In this document: positions 23,912-36,250 of the stretch, piece by piece | Position numbering within the stretch: the first letter of the stretch is position 1 | Layout: every line of letters starts with the position of its first letter | Source of the DNA: Porites lutea | Lineage: Eukaryota; Cnidaria; Anthozoa; Scleractinia; Poritidae | Direction of reading: 5' to 3' | Length of the DNA: 64,000 bases | NCBI RefSeq assembly: GCF_958299795.1 | Contig: NC_133202.1 | Span: forward strand, 7,404,107-7,468,106 | Notes under the pieces: generated by a model | The model's database searches: none | Told to the model about the DNA's origin: nothing | What the model saw: the letters and a program-made list of their open reading frames with translations, nothing else | Position numbers and translations under genes: made by a program

Positions 23912-26274
23912 ATGAATTTCTCCTGTGACCATCAAGGACCTCTTATTGCAGATATCGCTGCTCTTGTTTTCTCTTTTCTTGACGTCCCAGAGAAGCAAAC
24001 AGCAGCTCAAGTTTGTCGTCTGTGGAACAGAGTCTCGTATCTGCCTTTTCTTTGGCGTGATGTGACGGTTGTTTTGCCTTTGGACTGTACGGAAGAACTG
24101 GTGAAAAGTCTTCAAAGGCGACGGATAACGAAAGTGAATTGTACAAGGGCGAACACAACAGACTTGTCCATTTTGTTCAGCAATTTGCCGGGAATTACTC
24201 ATCTCAACTTAGGAGGTTGCCCTCAAGTGACTGAGTTGTTTCTTAAAAGAGAAATTCCTAAATTACTGGATCTACAGCACCTTTCCTTCAGACGATGTGG
24301 AAGGTTGTCCGACAGTGTTTTGGAGGCTTGTGGCCCACACCTAAAAAAGCTCACCAGTTTCACCCTAGAGGACTGTGATAATATAAGTGAAGTTGGCTTT
24401 CAGGGTTTCATCAAACACTTAAATAATCTTGAGGTACTGGATTTGACTTGGTGCGAGGGTCTAACAGATGCTTGCCTGAAGACACTGGCAAATAACTGTC
24501 CCAAGGTGTCACGCCTGAGTCTGCGAGGATGTGACTGGGTAACAGTGCTTGGTGTTCGTTATGTAGCTGAAAATCTCAAGGAGGTATCGGCACTTGACTT
24601 GAAGTGGAGCCATGGAATAACTGATGTTGCAGTTAAGCTAGTAGCTCAAAACCTCCCAGAAGTGACATTTTTGGATGTCAAGGATTGCCCGTTTGTAACT
24701 AGTGAAGGCATTAGACATGTTACAAAGTACTTGACAAAAATAAGGCACTTGTCATTTGGTGGAGGTGATCAGCTGCATTTTGCAGACAATGTTCAGGACA
24801 TTGAAGCCATGTTCATGGATATTGCAAGGCTCACGGAGCTCAGTTGTTTAGCATTTGACTTTTGTGATGGCATCAGTGATTCTGCAATGCATACTTTGAT
24901 TAAAAGCTTGCCGAACCTAAAAGTGCTTGATGTGGGATATGTTGAAACTATTAGCGACAGCACTGCTGACCTGATTGGCTCACATTTACAAAAACTTGAG
25001 TCATTATCATTAAGCAGTCAGAAACTGGCAGACAGAGGAGTCACCACAATTGCCAGTAAGCTTACTCAGCTGAAATCACTTGACCTGCGTAACTGTGAAA
25101 TTAGTAACAATGGAATGGGAAGAATGGCTCCATATTTAAGAAATCTGAAGTCTTTGATCTTATCATCCCATTCCAAGCTCACTAATGTTGGGGTAAAGTA
25201 TATAGCGAATTTTGTGAAGAACCTTACAAGCCTTGACTTGATGGACTGTTGTGGAGTTACAAATGCAGGTGTTGCAATTCTTGCTTTCAATTTGACTCAG
25301 CTACAGCAATTGAATTTGTCCTACTGCAAGCGTGTCTCCAACCCAGGTACAGTAAAACCAGTGAACATGTTAGATAAATAACTCATCTCCATGACAGAAG
25401 TTTACATGGATAAACCTCTTCCTTTCACCCCCTCCAAGGCTGTACTCTAAGAAGAATTGAAGGGAGCCCAGTGCTCTGAATCTGTGAAATCCAGCATATG
25501 ATTTCCATGAAAAAACTACTATTTTCTTGTTGCCAGGGAGCAAAAGTTAGGCACCAGGGGCCAAATTTTCATGATATTTGCCTTAGTTTTCTTTCCGTTT
25601 TAAGAGATTTGAAAATTTGCATTAAATATTAACAAGGCTATCATTTAGTTTAGAAGCAGTTGTAGCATATAAATTTTCACTGTTCGAACAACTTAAGAAG
25701 TGTTCATAGGCTATTCTTCGATTACCCACTTTCATCAACTGTGTCAAATCTTGCTCTTCTTTGAGAGCAAGGATTGGCACATTGCATTCTGTTTGGGTCC
25801 TGTTAACACTTTAAACAGACCTTATATGACTTCTTCTTTATAGGTGTGTGTGAAGTTGGTAAATACCTCAAAGAGCTCAGACAACTCACATTGGACCAGA
25901 CCAAAGTAACAGACCGTGGGTTTGTTTATGTGAGCCGACATCTTCCGAAGCTTGTTTCTCTTGGCATTGAGGGGTGCAAGATAACTGACAGAGGTCTGAT
26001 CAAGGCTGCAGAGTCACTTGCAAACCTAGAAGAGCTTGATCTAGGTTCAAATTCAATTACAGATGCTGGAATCCAGCAGGCTGTTGTCTACTTGAAGGGG
26101 TTAACAGATATGACATTGACCAGCTGCAATGCAATCACCGATGCAAGCATCGAGAGTGTTATTAAAGGTCTGCCTTGCTTGACTCATTTGGGAATTGAGG
26201 GCTGCTTTAACATCTCAGAGGAGGCAGTGGAGAGACTCAGGGAGACTGCAAAATCAGCCATCAGTTTTTTTTGA
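23912..26274 (+). CDS. F-box and leucine-rich-repeat protein (AMN1-type repeats)
   Basis: Probably the substrate-recognition subunit of an SCF (SKP1-CUL1-F-box) ubiquitin ligase. Exons 23912-25346 and 25844-26274, joined GT-AG in phase 1, give 621 residues. An F-box lies at about residues 6-50 (ends LWRDVTV after a CRLWNRVSY segment). About 20 leucine-rich repeats of the cysteine-containing AMN1/FBXL type follow from about residue 70 to the C-terminus, for example LEVLDLTWCEGLTDACL. The intron falls between two repeats. I chose the first ATG of the frame; an upstream in-frame TTG is not needed. The family fits FBXL proteins such as FBXL14 or FBXL20, but I cannot assign an ortholog, so no symbol is given. 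A weak ATTAAA poly(A) signal occurs near 26469. It shares a promoter with PSMG4. Confidence 0.9.
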
Positions 26275-29237
26275 CAATTTTTTTTGTATTGCCATTGGTG
26301 TTACTACCACTTCTTGCTATATAAGCGTGACATCTAGAATGGGTTTTGTTGAAAAAAATGACAAGGTTGGCAAGGAAAATGACTCACATTGTTTGGCATA
26401 ACTACCTAACAAGATGAGGATTGGCTTCCTATCGTGTGGAGAGGTCTGCAGCATGCAAGAACAACTTGATTAAATATTGATAGTGGTTTACATGTTTATG
26501 CCAAGGAGGTCTGGACTGATCTCATTTTCAGGTTGAATGCAGAAAATACTCCCTCAGCAAAAACTGGTCTTGATTTTTCCGGCTGAAAAGCCAATATCTA
26601 TTTAAATGTAACCTACCATTTTCACCCCCGATCAACAAAGTTTCATGTGTGATGAATATTCTTTCCTTTCTGAAGCTGAATATTATGAATATCTCGTGAA
26701 GTTCCTTTTGTACTTAAGTCTTGTACTTTGGGTTTCCTTTCTCAAACAAGTCAAAACCCATGGCATTTTGTCTTAGTAATTATGGAATGGAAAGTGATCA
26801 GTTAAGTAACCAACCACGTTCCACTCCATAAGAGTCAGCTGGACAAGAAATCTTGAGCTTCTAAGGATCACAGCTTTATGAACGTTTGATGTATATATTG
26901 TTAGTGTTTAAAGTCTTCAAATGTAAAATGTAAATGTATGTGTTGCAGTTCAATTTTACCCATGGATAATTTTTATTTTCTTTTGTTACAAACTCATTAT
27001 CATAAATTAGCTGGTGCCCGGTGTAGTGGTCTATCTCACTTTCACACTCATGTATGGGGGCATCATTACTCATTCCTTCATTACTTGTAAACTGCACCTT
27101 AAGCAGTCTGGCAAAGTCCCCCAACCAGTGTTGTAAATTATCCCTGAAAAGCCCTGAGGGGAATGGATAATAAAACATCTACAATTTACAATTTACCCTA
27201 CCCCAAAACAAAAGAAAATAAAAATTAAACCAAGGATAAAATTTAACCACAACATAAATGCACTGTTCATGTTTAAGATGCTAGGTCATAAAAGATTATC
27301 ACTAATAATTTGATTGCTCTATTGCTATTACTCAGGTAACTTGTAAGTTCAAGTAAGAGCCATTAATTTTGACAATGCACTTAACAAAAATGTGAAGAGT
27401 CCTTGAAACAGTGTACCAAAACATGGCTCTTGGAGTTAGCCAAGAGATTTAATGGATACTCCCTTTTTGTTAGGGTGGACATCCCTCCTGCCAGACAAAG
27501 AGTGTTAAAAATTATCTAAATTATATTTAGAGTCCTCTAGAATCTCTTTAATAACATGCTGGTTGATAAAAGTAATCAAAAGAAGTGATGTTAATTAATG
27601 GTGTCAGCTAAAGCAAAGTGGAAGAAAATCAGCTTAGGACAAAATAACATTTGGATGTTATTAATTTTATAAGTGTGTGAGAGACATTGCCATAGTTTTC
27701 ATACTGGTATCCATATTTAAAATACTTTAACTTTATATGACACCATCGACTCAAGACGCCAAATGCAAAGGTATAGATTTGTATTTCAGTCACACACAGT
27801 TTGATTTCTATGACTGCATCCATATTAGGCAAAACAGTTCATCATTTTAGACTTCTCAGCTGTGGTTAACAATTATTTATTATAATTCTGTAAACAGGTT
27901 GACAACTAGTCAGCATGAATGAGCCCAACAACTGAAACTCAATGCTCGCTGCGCGACTTTAAACAGGCGACTGGTGAGAATAAAAGAACATGCAACATTT
28001 CAAAATTAAACAGAATGCACGAAACATAACTTACACAGCATACATGTGACCTTTGACTAAGCAGAGAGATCAGCAGATTTTGATCTCCGAGTTTTACAGT
28101 CCTCATGAGAAGGAGATAAATTTCAAGTCAAAAGAATTAGATCTTCCTGACTAACTTAATGTCATATTGCTCCTTTTGATAAACAATAATAATATGGCAG
28201 CTTTTCTAAATGCTTTGGTCTAAACCTAAGTTGACGTAGCCCGTAAAGATGAATAAGAACCAGTCAAGTGCCAGTGAACACTAAAACCAAAATACATTAT
28301 TTAAGAAGTCAGCTACTGGATGAAGTTAGCTTACTGTTTAAGTTTTATAGAGATTACCGTAAGATTTAATACTCGTAGTTTCTCTTCAAGAGTTTCACAT
28401 AGCTGAATGTTGGCAACATTAAACTACCAAGTTGGAGTATTGTTGTTTTGTAGTGCTGTTACACTCTGCTTCCTCAAGCTTTTTCACAGTTGAACACATG
28501 GATGGCTATTTTTGTTCTATTTAGAGCAGTTGATCATGAAAGGGGCACTCTTTGTGGTATTTGAAAAATATCCCACCATGTGTCCATGCCAGATGGTGGG
28601 GGGGAGGGGGGGGGGGTTCATAGTGCCAGGCTCAAATACTCAACAGTCGATAAAGTAGGAAGTGAAAAACTTTTAGCAAGGAATAAATCGCCTCCTCACT
28701 TCTTAAAATATCTATCTCCTATCAAGCAAGACTTTAACGCGTTTAAGAGCGTCCCTTTTAAAGGCCTGGAGTGGAGCAGAGTGAGAGAAAGTAGCACTTG
28801 ACAGTTTTTTTAGGACCTTTACAGTGAGGACATTGTAGTTTGAATGATCATGTGCTGCTGAAAACAATATTGTAACAATGGTAAAAAATGATGCCTATAT
28901 TCTTGGCTTTGGTACCTTTCCCACGATATTGGCCCTGGGGACAACAAGGTCCTCTAATGATTTGTAGTTCAGGTATGAATATGAGAGTAGATGGCAATAT
29001 TGAAAGACATTTTCTCATAGGTCAAAGGATCTTATTTGAAAAAGACATTGTTCCTTTTCAAAAAAAATATGGATACAAAAAGTCATTAAGCAAGGCTCAA
29101 GTTAAACTTATACTGCAAAACTTTATTCACAATCCTTCCAAACAATAATTAGCCCAAGGAAATACTGCTGTCAGCACACAAAAGATCTTGATTATGTCAT
29201 AAATGAAAGGAAAAACATCCAGGTGAATGTGTCAGTG
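26275..29237. other. Convergent intergenic region with no recognised gene
   Basis: 3' flank of the F-box gene and of ATP5F1E. A TTTATT at 29122-29127 reads AATAAA on the minus strand, about 110 nt past the ATP5F1E stop, and is a good poly(A) signal candidate. A G-run lies near 28600. A minus-strand open frame near 26876-27178 has no recognised domain and looks repeat-derived. Nothing else is supported. Confidence 0.55.
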
Positions 29238-31070
29238 TCACTGAGCAATTGACTCTGAAAAAGAAAAGAAATTGGTTTTATAATCTTTGTTATTTGCACA
29301 GTAATAAATGGCTTGAGTAATCCATTATGAGCTACTCACTTGCTTCTCCAACTTGCTTGCCACCTTCCCATTTGACAGTCTTCATAAGGGATTCTTCACG
29401 CTTAAGTGCTTCTACTCGCAAATCTGGTTTCAGACACCTCCGCACAAGTCTTGCACAGATGGAAGAAAAACTCAAATAGCTGTGGGAATGAGAAAAACAA
29501 TATACGGTGAAAAGTTACAATGTATTAATACAAGAGCTGGAACCACATTTAATGCTAAAACCTGAATCTCCTTCACTCAGAATAGGACACAAACAAGTAA
29601 CAGGGAAATCACCCCAGAAAATGATACTTGAGTTAGCAGTATTTACTGTATTTCTCTATTGACTATTTTCCAATTCCCCATAATACACTCTGTCTGCCCC
29701 CCAAATTTTGCATAACTTATTGTCTTAAAATGCTCTTGGGAAAATGCAATACTCCCAGGAGCATTTAAAAACAATGGTTTATGCAAAATTTGGGGGGCAA
29801 ACAGGGTGTATTATGGGGAATTGGAAAATAGAGAATAGAAACAGACTTGTTGGGCTATGCAATTGTAAAGATTCACAGTCACTTATGCAGTGTTCAATTT
29901 AGGCCACGTTTTTGCATCATTGACCTGGAATATTCTATTCTGACGCAAGATGAAATTATCTTGGCGTCATAAAGATGCAAAAAAAGTTTTCTCATATATA
30001 AGTACTTCCAAAGCAGCAGGCAGTAATAAAAGTAAAATTTTTAAAAAATAGGTGTCAAGACGAGTGCTTACTAGCCTGAAATTAGCGGGCAAAATGACTG
30101 TTGACTATGTGCTTGCAAGTAGTTTTTGTGTGAAGAGTTCCACAAAATTCCGAGAGAAACTGCAGCGTACACTTCGATGTTCTCCATACATTACTTTGCC
30201 AATCGGTTCAAGCTTCATTTACTGACTTTGTTCTTTTTTTTCTTGTTTCATCATGAAACACGAACAAAAGTTATCGTTCATTTTTTATGCAAAAGAGAAT
30301 GGCAGGATAAGGATGGTGAAGCTAGAGATGTCAGTTCGATAAGTCAACCTCCAGAACCTCAAGAGCCTATTGGTGATAGTTTGGATGATGTCAGTTGTTT
30401 TGAAGTTTCTACATCATAGTTTGATCCAGGCCATTTTTGAAATGACTCAATTGAAAACACCAAGTGGAACATATGACCCAATTTGACTAATTTCTAGATT
30501 TCTGAACACTGCTTACGAATACAAGGCAGTATATATAGCTTCTGGTTCTTTGAGGGTTTTTTGCTTCTTCCTGAATTCCTTATGAGTATGCAAAGTTTTT
30601 TTAAAAGTTATGAAAGTGCAATTGTTGAGTATAGAGCAGGTGACGGCACTTCCGGCCAGTGGTCTCCTCATTGCCGCCTCCCAACCCCCCAACCCCCACT
30701 GGGGCGGGGGGGGGGGGGCATATCATTGACTAAAGGTGCATTACCTATTGGCTACATGGATTACGGGATTCAAGATTGACTAATAAACTACATGAATTAA
30801 TATGAGTGCAAGGTTGGCTTATAAACGATAAACGGCAGCCTAGGCCGCAAAAACCTTCAAATAATTATATTTAAGGTGAACACTCGTGAGTTAATATCAT
30901 TCAATTTATAGAGTTTCACAAAGAAAGAGTCAGTGGTTACCTCACAGCACTCAGCATAAAACGATCAGAAGATATAATGCTAACTTTCTAATGCCTTAAA
31001 CCCTATGAAATTATAGAAATAAAGAAGTAATTTTCTACCTTAACCCGGCTTGCCTCCAATACGACACCAT
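29238..31070 (-). CDS. ATP5F1E: ATP5F1E, mitochondrial ATP synthase epsilon subunit
   Basis: A small subunit of the F1 central stalk in the mitochondrial matrix. Exons on the minus strand: 31070-31039, 29479-29340 and 29254-29238, giving 62 residues. The N-terminus MVSYWRQAGLSY is almost identical to human MVAYWRQAGLSY, and the serine codon is split across the first intron (phase 2). Exon 2 continues with SICARLVRRCLKP and KREESLMKTVKWEGGK, typical of invertebrate epsilon subunits. Exon 3 is less certain: the GTGAGT donor at 29339 is strong and a pyrimidine tract plus AG precedes 29254, but reading straight on would also end two codons later with GEASE. Either way only the last few residues change. 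It is too split to show as one open frame. It is divergent with CNEP1R1. Confidence 0.9.
29656..29838. mobile_element. Palindromic MITE in ATP5F1E intron 1
   Basis: TATTTTCCAATTCCCCATAA with GGGGGG-type neighbours at the left is mirrored by TTATGGGGAATTGGAAAATA at the right. The arms continue inward (CCCCCCAAATTTTGCATAA / TTATGCAAAATTTGGGGGG), leaving about 60 bp in the middle. Non-coding. Confidence 0.7.
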
Positions 31071-31199
31071 CTTGAATTCTCTCTTCCCGAAAAAGCGCCT
31101 GCTCTTAAAAAGACATCCTCTAGCATTGAAAACTGCAGGCTCAAAATCCCGGCGGAGGTTGCGCATGCACAGTCGTGTGATAGAAATGGACGTTATATC
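31071..31199. promoter_or_regulatory. Shared divergent promoter, ATP5F1E / CNEP1R1
   Basis: Only 129 bp lie between the outward-facing start codons. TTGCGCATGCACA near 31159-31171 is one or two bases from the NRF1 consensus (YGCGCAYGCGCR). NRF1 is known in animals to drive nuclear genes for mitochondrial proteins, which suits ATP5F1E. The CNEP1R1 start lies in ATCATGGCGGCG. The role is inferred. Confidence 0.6.
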
Positions 31200-34100
31200 A
31201 TGGCGGCGAACCAGCAAGTAACAGATGGTGGGAGAGCTACTGACTTTTTCCTCTGTTCTTTAGAGTTTTGAAAAAGAAAATACGTAAAGCAGTATCTTAG
31301 TTATATGTTCCTACGTTGCAGATTTGAAAGCATTTGAGCGGAGGCTGACGGAGTATGTGTCGTGTTTAGGTCCACAGACAGCAAGATGGAGAAGTGAGTG
31401 TTCATATCAGTGTAGGCATTTGGAGTGCATAATTATTGATCGCGGCGGTTTTGTCTTGATTTCAGGGCAGCAATTTTCTGCTGAAAAATTTACGCAAGGA
31501 AAGAAACAGTATTGTGATACTGTGGCCTAAAACAAAGAATATAAGCTTGCCTGAATATAAAGCTAGAATCCCTCACACCTGTTATGTTCACCTTGAGCTT
31601 CAAACCTGTAGTTAAGCCTGGTTTGTGAGCTTAGTTACAATGTATTAATCATTATTTATGAGCTTAATTAGTTTTTCTTGTTGCATTATGTTGTATAACT
31701 ATAATGTAAAGCTGTAATAATGTACAATAGTTTGGTATTTAGCATTGCAGTACAAATGTCACATGCATCTCATGTTAAGCACTTTATTAGGCATAATTTA
31801 TTGTCTTGTCTCTGCAAGAATATGATGTGAATAGATGTTTATTTCGTATGAAACAGCACTTGACAAAGCTGCATTATCCACTCTTTCTGACCGCCGAGCA
31901 GTCTCGTGTATTAAATTTATAGATAAGGTTCGTCCAGGTAACCCATTATACCCAATTACCCACTAATACACAACAGAGTGGTACCTATATCTACCACTGT
32001 GTGTCTAAGATCAGGGAGTTCTAGCAGGCCCATGGCCACAAGGACTGAATGTTTCTCAAATTTTGTTAGTGTTAAATATTAATCTTGTCATTAAATGTTG
32101 TGTATTAGTATTTATATCACAGCTTGTAAGATATCCTACAATTCAGTCTTCCAACTGGAAAGGGATAATAAACCAGTGATTTGATTTGATGTCACCATAG
32201 AGGGACCATAAGCATGGTTTTCACCTGCAATAATGTCAGGCTGATGAGTAGATCCAGGAGGGGTACTTTGGATTTCAAGTGCTGGGATGATTAAACAATT
32301 TTTATGAGGTTAAATAAATATTTGTTTAACAGAGTTAACAACAAGGAGCGCTAGTGTGGTCAGCGGTCAGTCGTTTGGCTCAAGCGCGGTCAGCCTTGCT
32401 TGCATCGTCTTCATGTGCTCAGTACAGTGTTTTCGCAGCGGCCATTCTCGTTTAGCCTTTCGATCATTCTTTTACCCCCATCCCTCCCCCCCTTAATTCT
32501 TCCACTGTTAAATCAGTGTGACGGGTGCCTGGTTCCATTGGCGTGGGGGCTTATGGCTGGAGGGCGCGGGTTTGCCAGCCATGGGGGCGTAACTCTGTCT
32601 AGGGGCTGGCTGTGCCAAAGGTGGAAGCCCCTGGACATCCCGGGCACCCACCTCCACTCAGCGACGCAGTTGTTAATGGGTTTGAAATTTCTGAATCCAG
32701 GATTTTTTGGGGTAGGAAAATTTGGCAAGTATTGTTTTGGTGAGACTCGTGTTAGTGCCCGCTTGAGAACTTCAGATGGTATGATGAAGAAACAAACACA
32801 AACAATCACTTTCTATTTTTTTATTATTATTATTTGTGATACATCATTTAATGCCTTCTGGAAATTTTTAAAGCTCGGGTTTGATTTTCATCCCCATTCG
32901 ATCATCCCTGTCACTTGAAATCCAGAGTACCCCCCTGGGTAATTAGAAGGACTGAACATTGCCATCTGGTGAAAATTAATATTATATTATTAGTCTAAGT
33001 AGATGGTGTTTATGTTTACAGTGATCCTTGTTATTTCATCTGTTGCTACTGCTGCTGGAGCCTGGGGATTAATAACAGATAATCAACAAGTAAGTGATAG
33101 TTAAGATACCATCAAATTCCTGTCACTAACCCTGAGCTTATACAACTTCGTAAGGGGTTTTGATTAGGCTAATAAATGGGTGGGCTTATGTCCAGGTTGC
33201 CTTAAGAATGATATAAGAATGTTTGAATGTTTTGAACATTTTATGGTGTCATTTCTATGGTCAAAAAGACTGTAGACCATAGAAAATTGTGGTTGATCTG
33301 TTTTTTACAATGATTATTTTGTTACAAACGACTAAAAACAAAAGAACCACCACTGCGTGACATGTTACATTTCTATACTGTTATGGACCATAGCTGTCAA
33401 CCAATCAGCGCACAAGGATTCGCTCAGTTATTGTAACATATCCTTTGCTCTTGTTTTTGCAGCATCCATCATTACTACAATACCTTTTCCATCACAAATT
33501 ATTTACACTAAGTTGCTGCATCCTATTCATATTACTTATGCTCGGAATTCATAGAAGAGTTATGGCCCCACAGATGTATCCTTTACTTTTCAGAATCCCA
33601 AAATGTCCGATAATAATAATATTTATTTTATGCATAACATCAGATTAATTTTAAGTGATACTGATATCTATGGAATAATATTAATGTAAGTTTTTTATAA
33701 CACATAAGTGGGTTTGGGTCGAATAAAAGGTAACCCATTTTCATCGGAATTTTGGTATGAAAACAAGGAATAAGTTGCTGTCATGTTGATCTTAGATCAT
33801 GTTTCAATCACTTTGCAGTGCAACCACAAGCAGGTCTTCATTTCTATGGTCTATAAGACTGCAGACAGCAGGAAATGATTGTTTATTTTTTACTTATGCC
33901 TGCAGTTTCTTCTTTGCTTTGATAAAGGGTCTGCTTCTGGATCTCAAACTGTACATTATCAACTCTGTTGTTATTTTTTGTTTGTTTGTTTACTTGTAAG
34001 AATATTTTATGGTCACCCAAAAGATTTTATAATAATGATATTATTATTTGTATTATATATTGTACTAGTAGTGAGCAAAATAAAGAGTTTTGCCTTTAAC

Positions 34101-35100
34101 GTATCAAAGAATTTTAGCAAGAACAAGAATTGTTTTAGAGGATTACAACATGTCCTGTGATGATGTAAGTATTTTTTTGTCTTAAAATGCAGTACAATGA
34201 TAGTTCAGACACCAAAATAAATGTGCCATAATAATAAAATTAGATGATCAGTAGGTTGATGCAAACCACCCTGGAAGCAGAGACTCCTTTTGTCTTCTTC
34301 TTGAACAAAGAGGGAAAATAAGAATACTCTGCCTGAATCATATCAAGCCATTGAAGTCGCTTCAGGCTGGACTTCAGGACTAGTCAATCTTGTCTTCTCT
34401 TGTCAAACTGGTTTTTCCAGTGTGTGTATCCGTTTCTTGATAAACCTATGCTCACAACTGAGCCCGCTGTCTCCAGCGCACGGCTAGTAGGCCTGGGTTG
34501 GAAGCTGTACTAAAGCAACATGCTGCATATGCTCAACAAAGATCTTGCTTGATTCATGCATTTTTTCCCAAGTATGCCAAAATTGAGCAAGCAATAGAAA
34601 GGATCTCGGGCAGGGCAGATACAAGCCTGAGTTACTTACATAATTTTGTCACGTATTAAATTAATAACCTTCCAGTTACACTCACAAAGGAACATTATTA
34701 TTCAATCATTGCAAACACTGGGTTAATTTCTCAATTATTTTAATATGGGAATGTAATATATTTATCAGGTAAATGGGGAGAAGCCATTATTTTTGTAGTG
34801 CTTTTCAAAAGGTAAATGTAGGTAGTTTTAGTGGTGGAATTGCCTAAAAATCATCTAACCTGTGGTCAGGCCAATTTAGCAGCTCTATAATATTCTCCTA
34901 AATGGAGGAAAATCTCAGGTGAAAAATAAGCCAACCCAAAAAGCTGCTTCACCAAGTTAGCTTCCCATCAAGTTTATTTTCTACAAAAAGGCTGATAACA
35001 ATTCTCAATATTTACTTGTTAATACCTGTCTTTTATAATAATTTATTATCTGTGGCATTTTCAGAAGGGAAGACTTATTCTTAAGCCAAGGCCAACATGA
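31200..35100 (+). CDS. CNEP1R1: CNEP1R1, nuclear envelope phosphatase regulatory subunit 1
   Basis: CNEP1R1 (TMEM188, yeast Spo7) binds the phosphatase CTDNEP1 at the nuclear envelope and ER, where the pair dephosphorylates lipin. Exons: 31200-31227, 31322-31393, 33022-33089, 33463-33575, 34110-34164, 35065-35100, giving 372 nt and 123 residues; human has 125. Exon 2 gives [18 protein letters not shown], exon 5 [10 protein letters not shown] and exon 6 GRLILKPRP, all as in the human protein ([31 protein letters not shown]). Two membrane segments are seen at about residues 34-51 and 68-85. Intron 4 starts GTATCCTTT and has a TTTAAC branch-like element 10 nt before its AG, the hallmarks of a U12-type intron. 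Intron 2 holds nested mobile DNA. The exon 1 donor GTGGGA is weak but gives the right phase. Confidence 0.93.
32254..32940. mobile_element. Inverted-repeat DNA element with GC-rich insert, CNEP1R1 intron 2
   Basis: GTACTTTGGATTTCAAGTG near 32263 is mirrored by CACTTGAAATCCAGAGTAC near 32912, and CCAGGAGGGG / CCCCCCTGG extend the arms outward. The centre (about 32340-32800) is far richer in CpG than its surroundings and is probably a second insertion of unknown type. No known protein domain was seen. Confidence 0.5.
33576..34109 (+). promoter_or_regulatory. Probable U12-type (minor spliceosome) intron
   Basis: The donor after codon phase 2 is GTATCCTTT, an exact match to the U12-type GT-AG consensus. 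TTTTGCCTTTAAC, close to the branch consensus TTCCTTAAC, ends 9 nt before the acceptor AAAG. There is no polypyrimidine tract next to the AG, as expected for this class. Only this acceptor restores the conserved reading [14 protein letters not shown]. Confidence 0.8.
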
Positions 35101-35499
35101 CAAAGGTCAAAAAAGCCTGGTTTTCACTGGCGAGCTGATCATAAGAAGAACAGAAAACAGAGGCAGAAGCATGCAAGAAAGCGCAGATGAACTCCTCTTG
35201 CCAAAGCATGTGGATATAAAATATTAATTGTGCTTAGTGTTTTTTTCTTCTGTTTTCAGTCTTATCATTAGTGAAAAGTAGGCTTTAGCAAAGTTGTCCA
35301 GATAAGTTTTGAGTTTTCATCTCTCAAACTCATTCCTGATAATAAATTATTATCATGAAGGAAGATAAGACAAAAGACATCACTGCCATACTGTGGTAAA
35401 GAAAGGTGGCTTAGAACTGAAAATTTTGCATAAACTCTTTCTTTGAGTTTCATCAAGATTTTGTGCCTTATATATCGACATCAAATGAAACTATCATTG
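35101..35499. other. 3' flank of CNEP1R1
   Basis: AATAAA at 35341 is a plausible poly(A) signal for CNEP1R1, about 240 nt past its stop. Nothing else was recognised. Confidence 0.45.
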
Positions 35500-35985
35500 A
35501 CGAGCCATCTTGACGAGTAGGCAACCGCTTGAGAAGTGACAGTGTTTGTATGAGAATCTAATGTGGAATAATTTCGGTAAAACGGCTGTTCTGAAAAAAA
35601 TATGAACTGTAAACTAAAGCTACACAGCAAAGGATTTTACCAACAAATTTTGGAGGCCGTAACTGGGGTTAAATTTCTCCAGACGCTTGCTTCAGATTTT
35701 CCATATACCAGGTATATGTCTGCAATTTTTCCTGGGAAATTTTAGTTGGCAGGAAAAAAAATTTTTACAGGCAAATGTATAGAAAATTTTACAAAGTGGT
35801 TCTAGCGCATGTAGCTGCATGTAACGCCCTCAAATTTTTCAGTAGAATCGTTAGAAGTGAAGCTTTAGTTTACAATTCATATTTTTGTTCAGAACAGGCG
35901 TTTTACGGAAATTATTCAACAATAGATTCTCATACAAACACTGTAATTTCTCACACGGTTGCCTACTCGTCAAGATGGCTTCCAA
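35500..35985. mobile_element. MITE with about 120-bp inverted arms
   Basis: The left end GCCATCTTGACGAGTAGGCA is mirrored by TGCCTACTCGTCAAGATGGC at 35961-35980. The match continues for about 120 bp on each side (GTTTGTATGAGAATCTA / TAGATTCTCATACAAAC; ATGAACTGTAAACTAAAGC / GCTTTAGTTTACAATTCAT). Non-coding; a long-arm foldback type. Confidence 0.75.
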
Positions 35986-36052
35986 AACCGTGACAAGGTC
36001 TGTTAGCTTAGTATTAGTTTGTATCAAAAAAAGTTAATTCTACTATTCAACC

Positions 36053-36250
36053 CTTTAGGCTCCGTTATCCACACACAAATTCTCCTGACTGATCTCCATA
36101 CATTTCCTTAAAGAATTAGTAGAGAGAATTTGATAAAAGATCAGAAAGTTTTCCCATCATTTTATAAATTCTGATAACCTTTTCTCGTCATAATGTATTG
36201 AACTTGTTAGGAGAAAGTTGAAGTTGGTCACTTTTAGGTCTCAAAGGGAT
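36053..36250 (+). mobile_element. MITE, 'CCCTTTAACTCCC' family, forward copy
   Basis: The ends AACCCTTTAGG and AGGTCTCAAAGGG are roughly inverted. The body, with CATTTCCTTAAAGAAT and GAGAGAATTTGATAAAA, is shared with the reverse-orientation copy at 55189-55399. Non-coding. Confidence 0.6.

Noticed and set aside
28888-29148. 86-codon plus-strand frame near ATP5F1E
   Set aside because: No known domain, antisense to the likely 3' end of ATP5F1E, and no supporting splice or start context.
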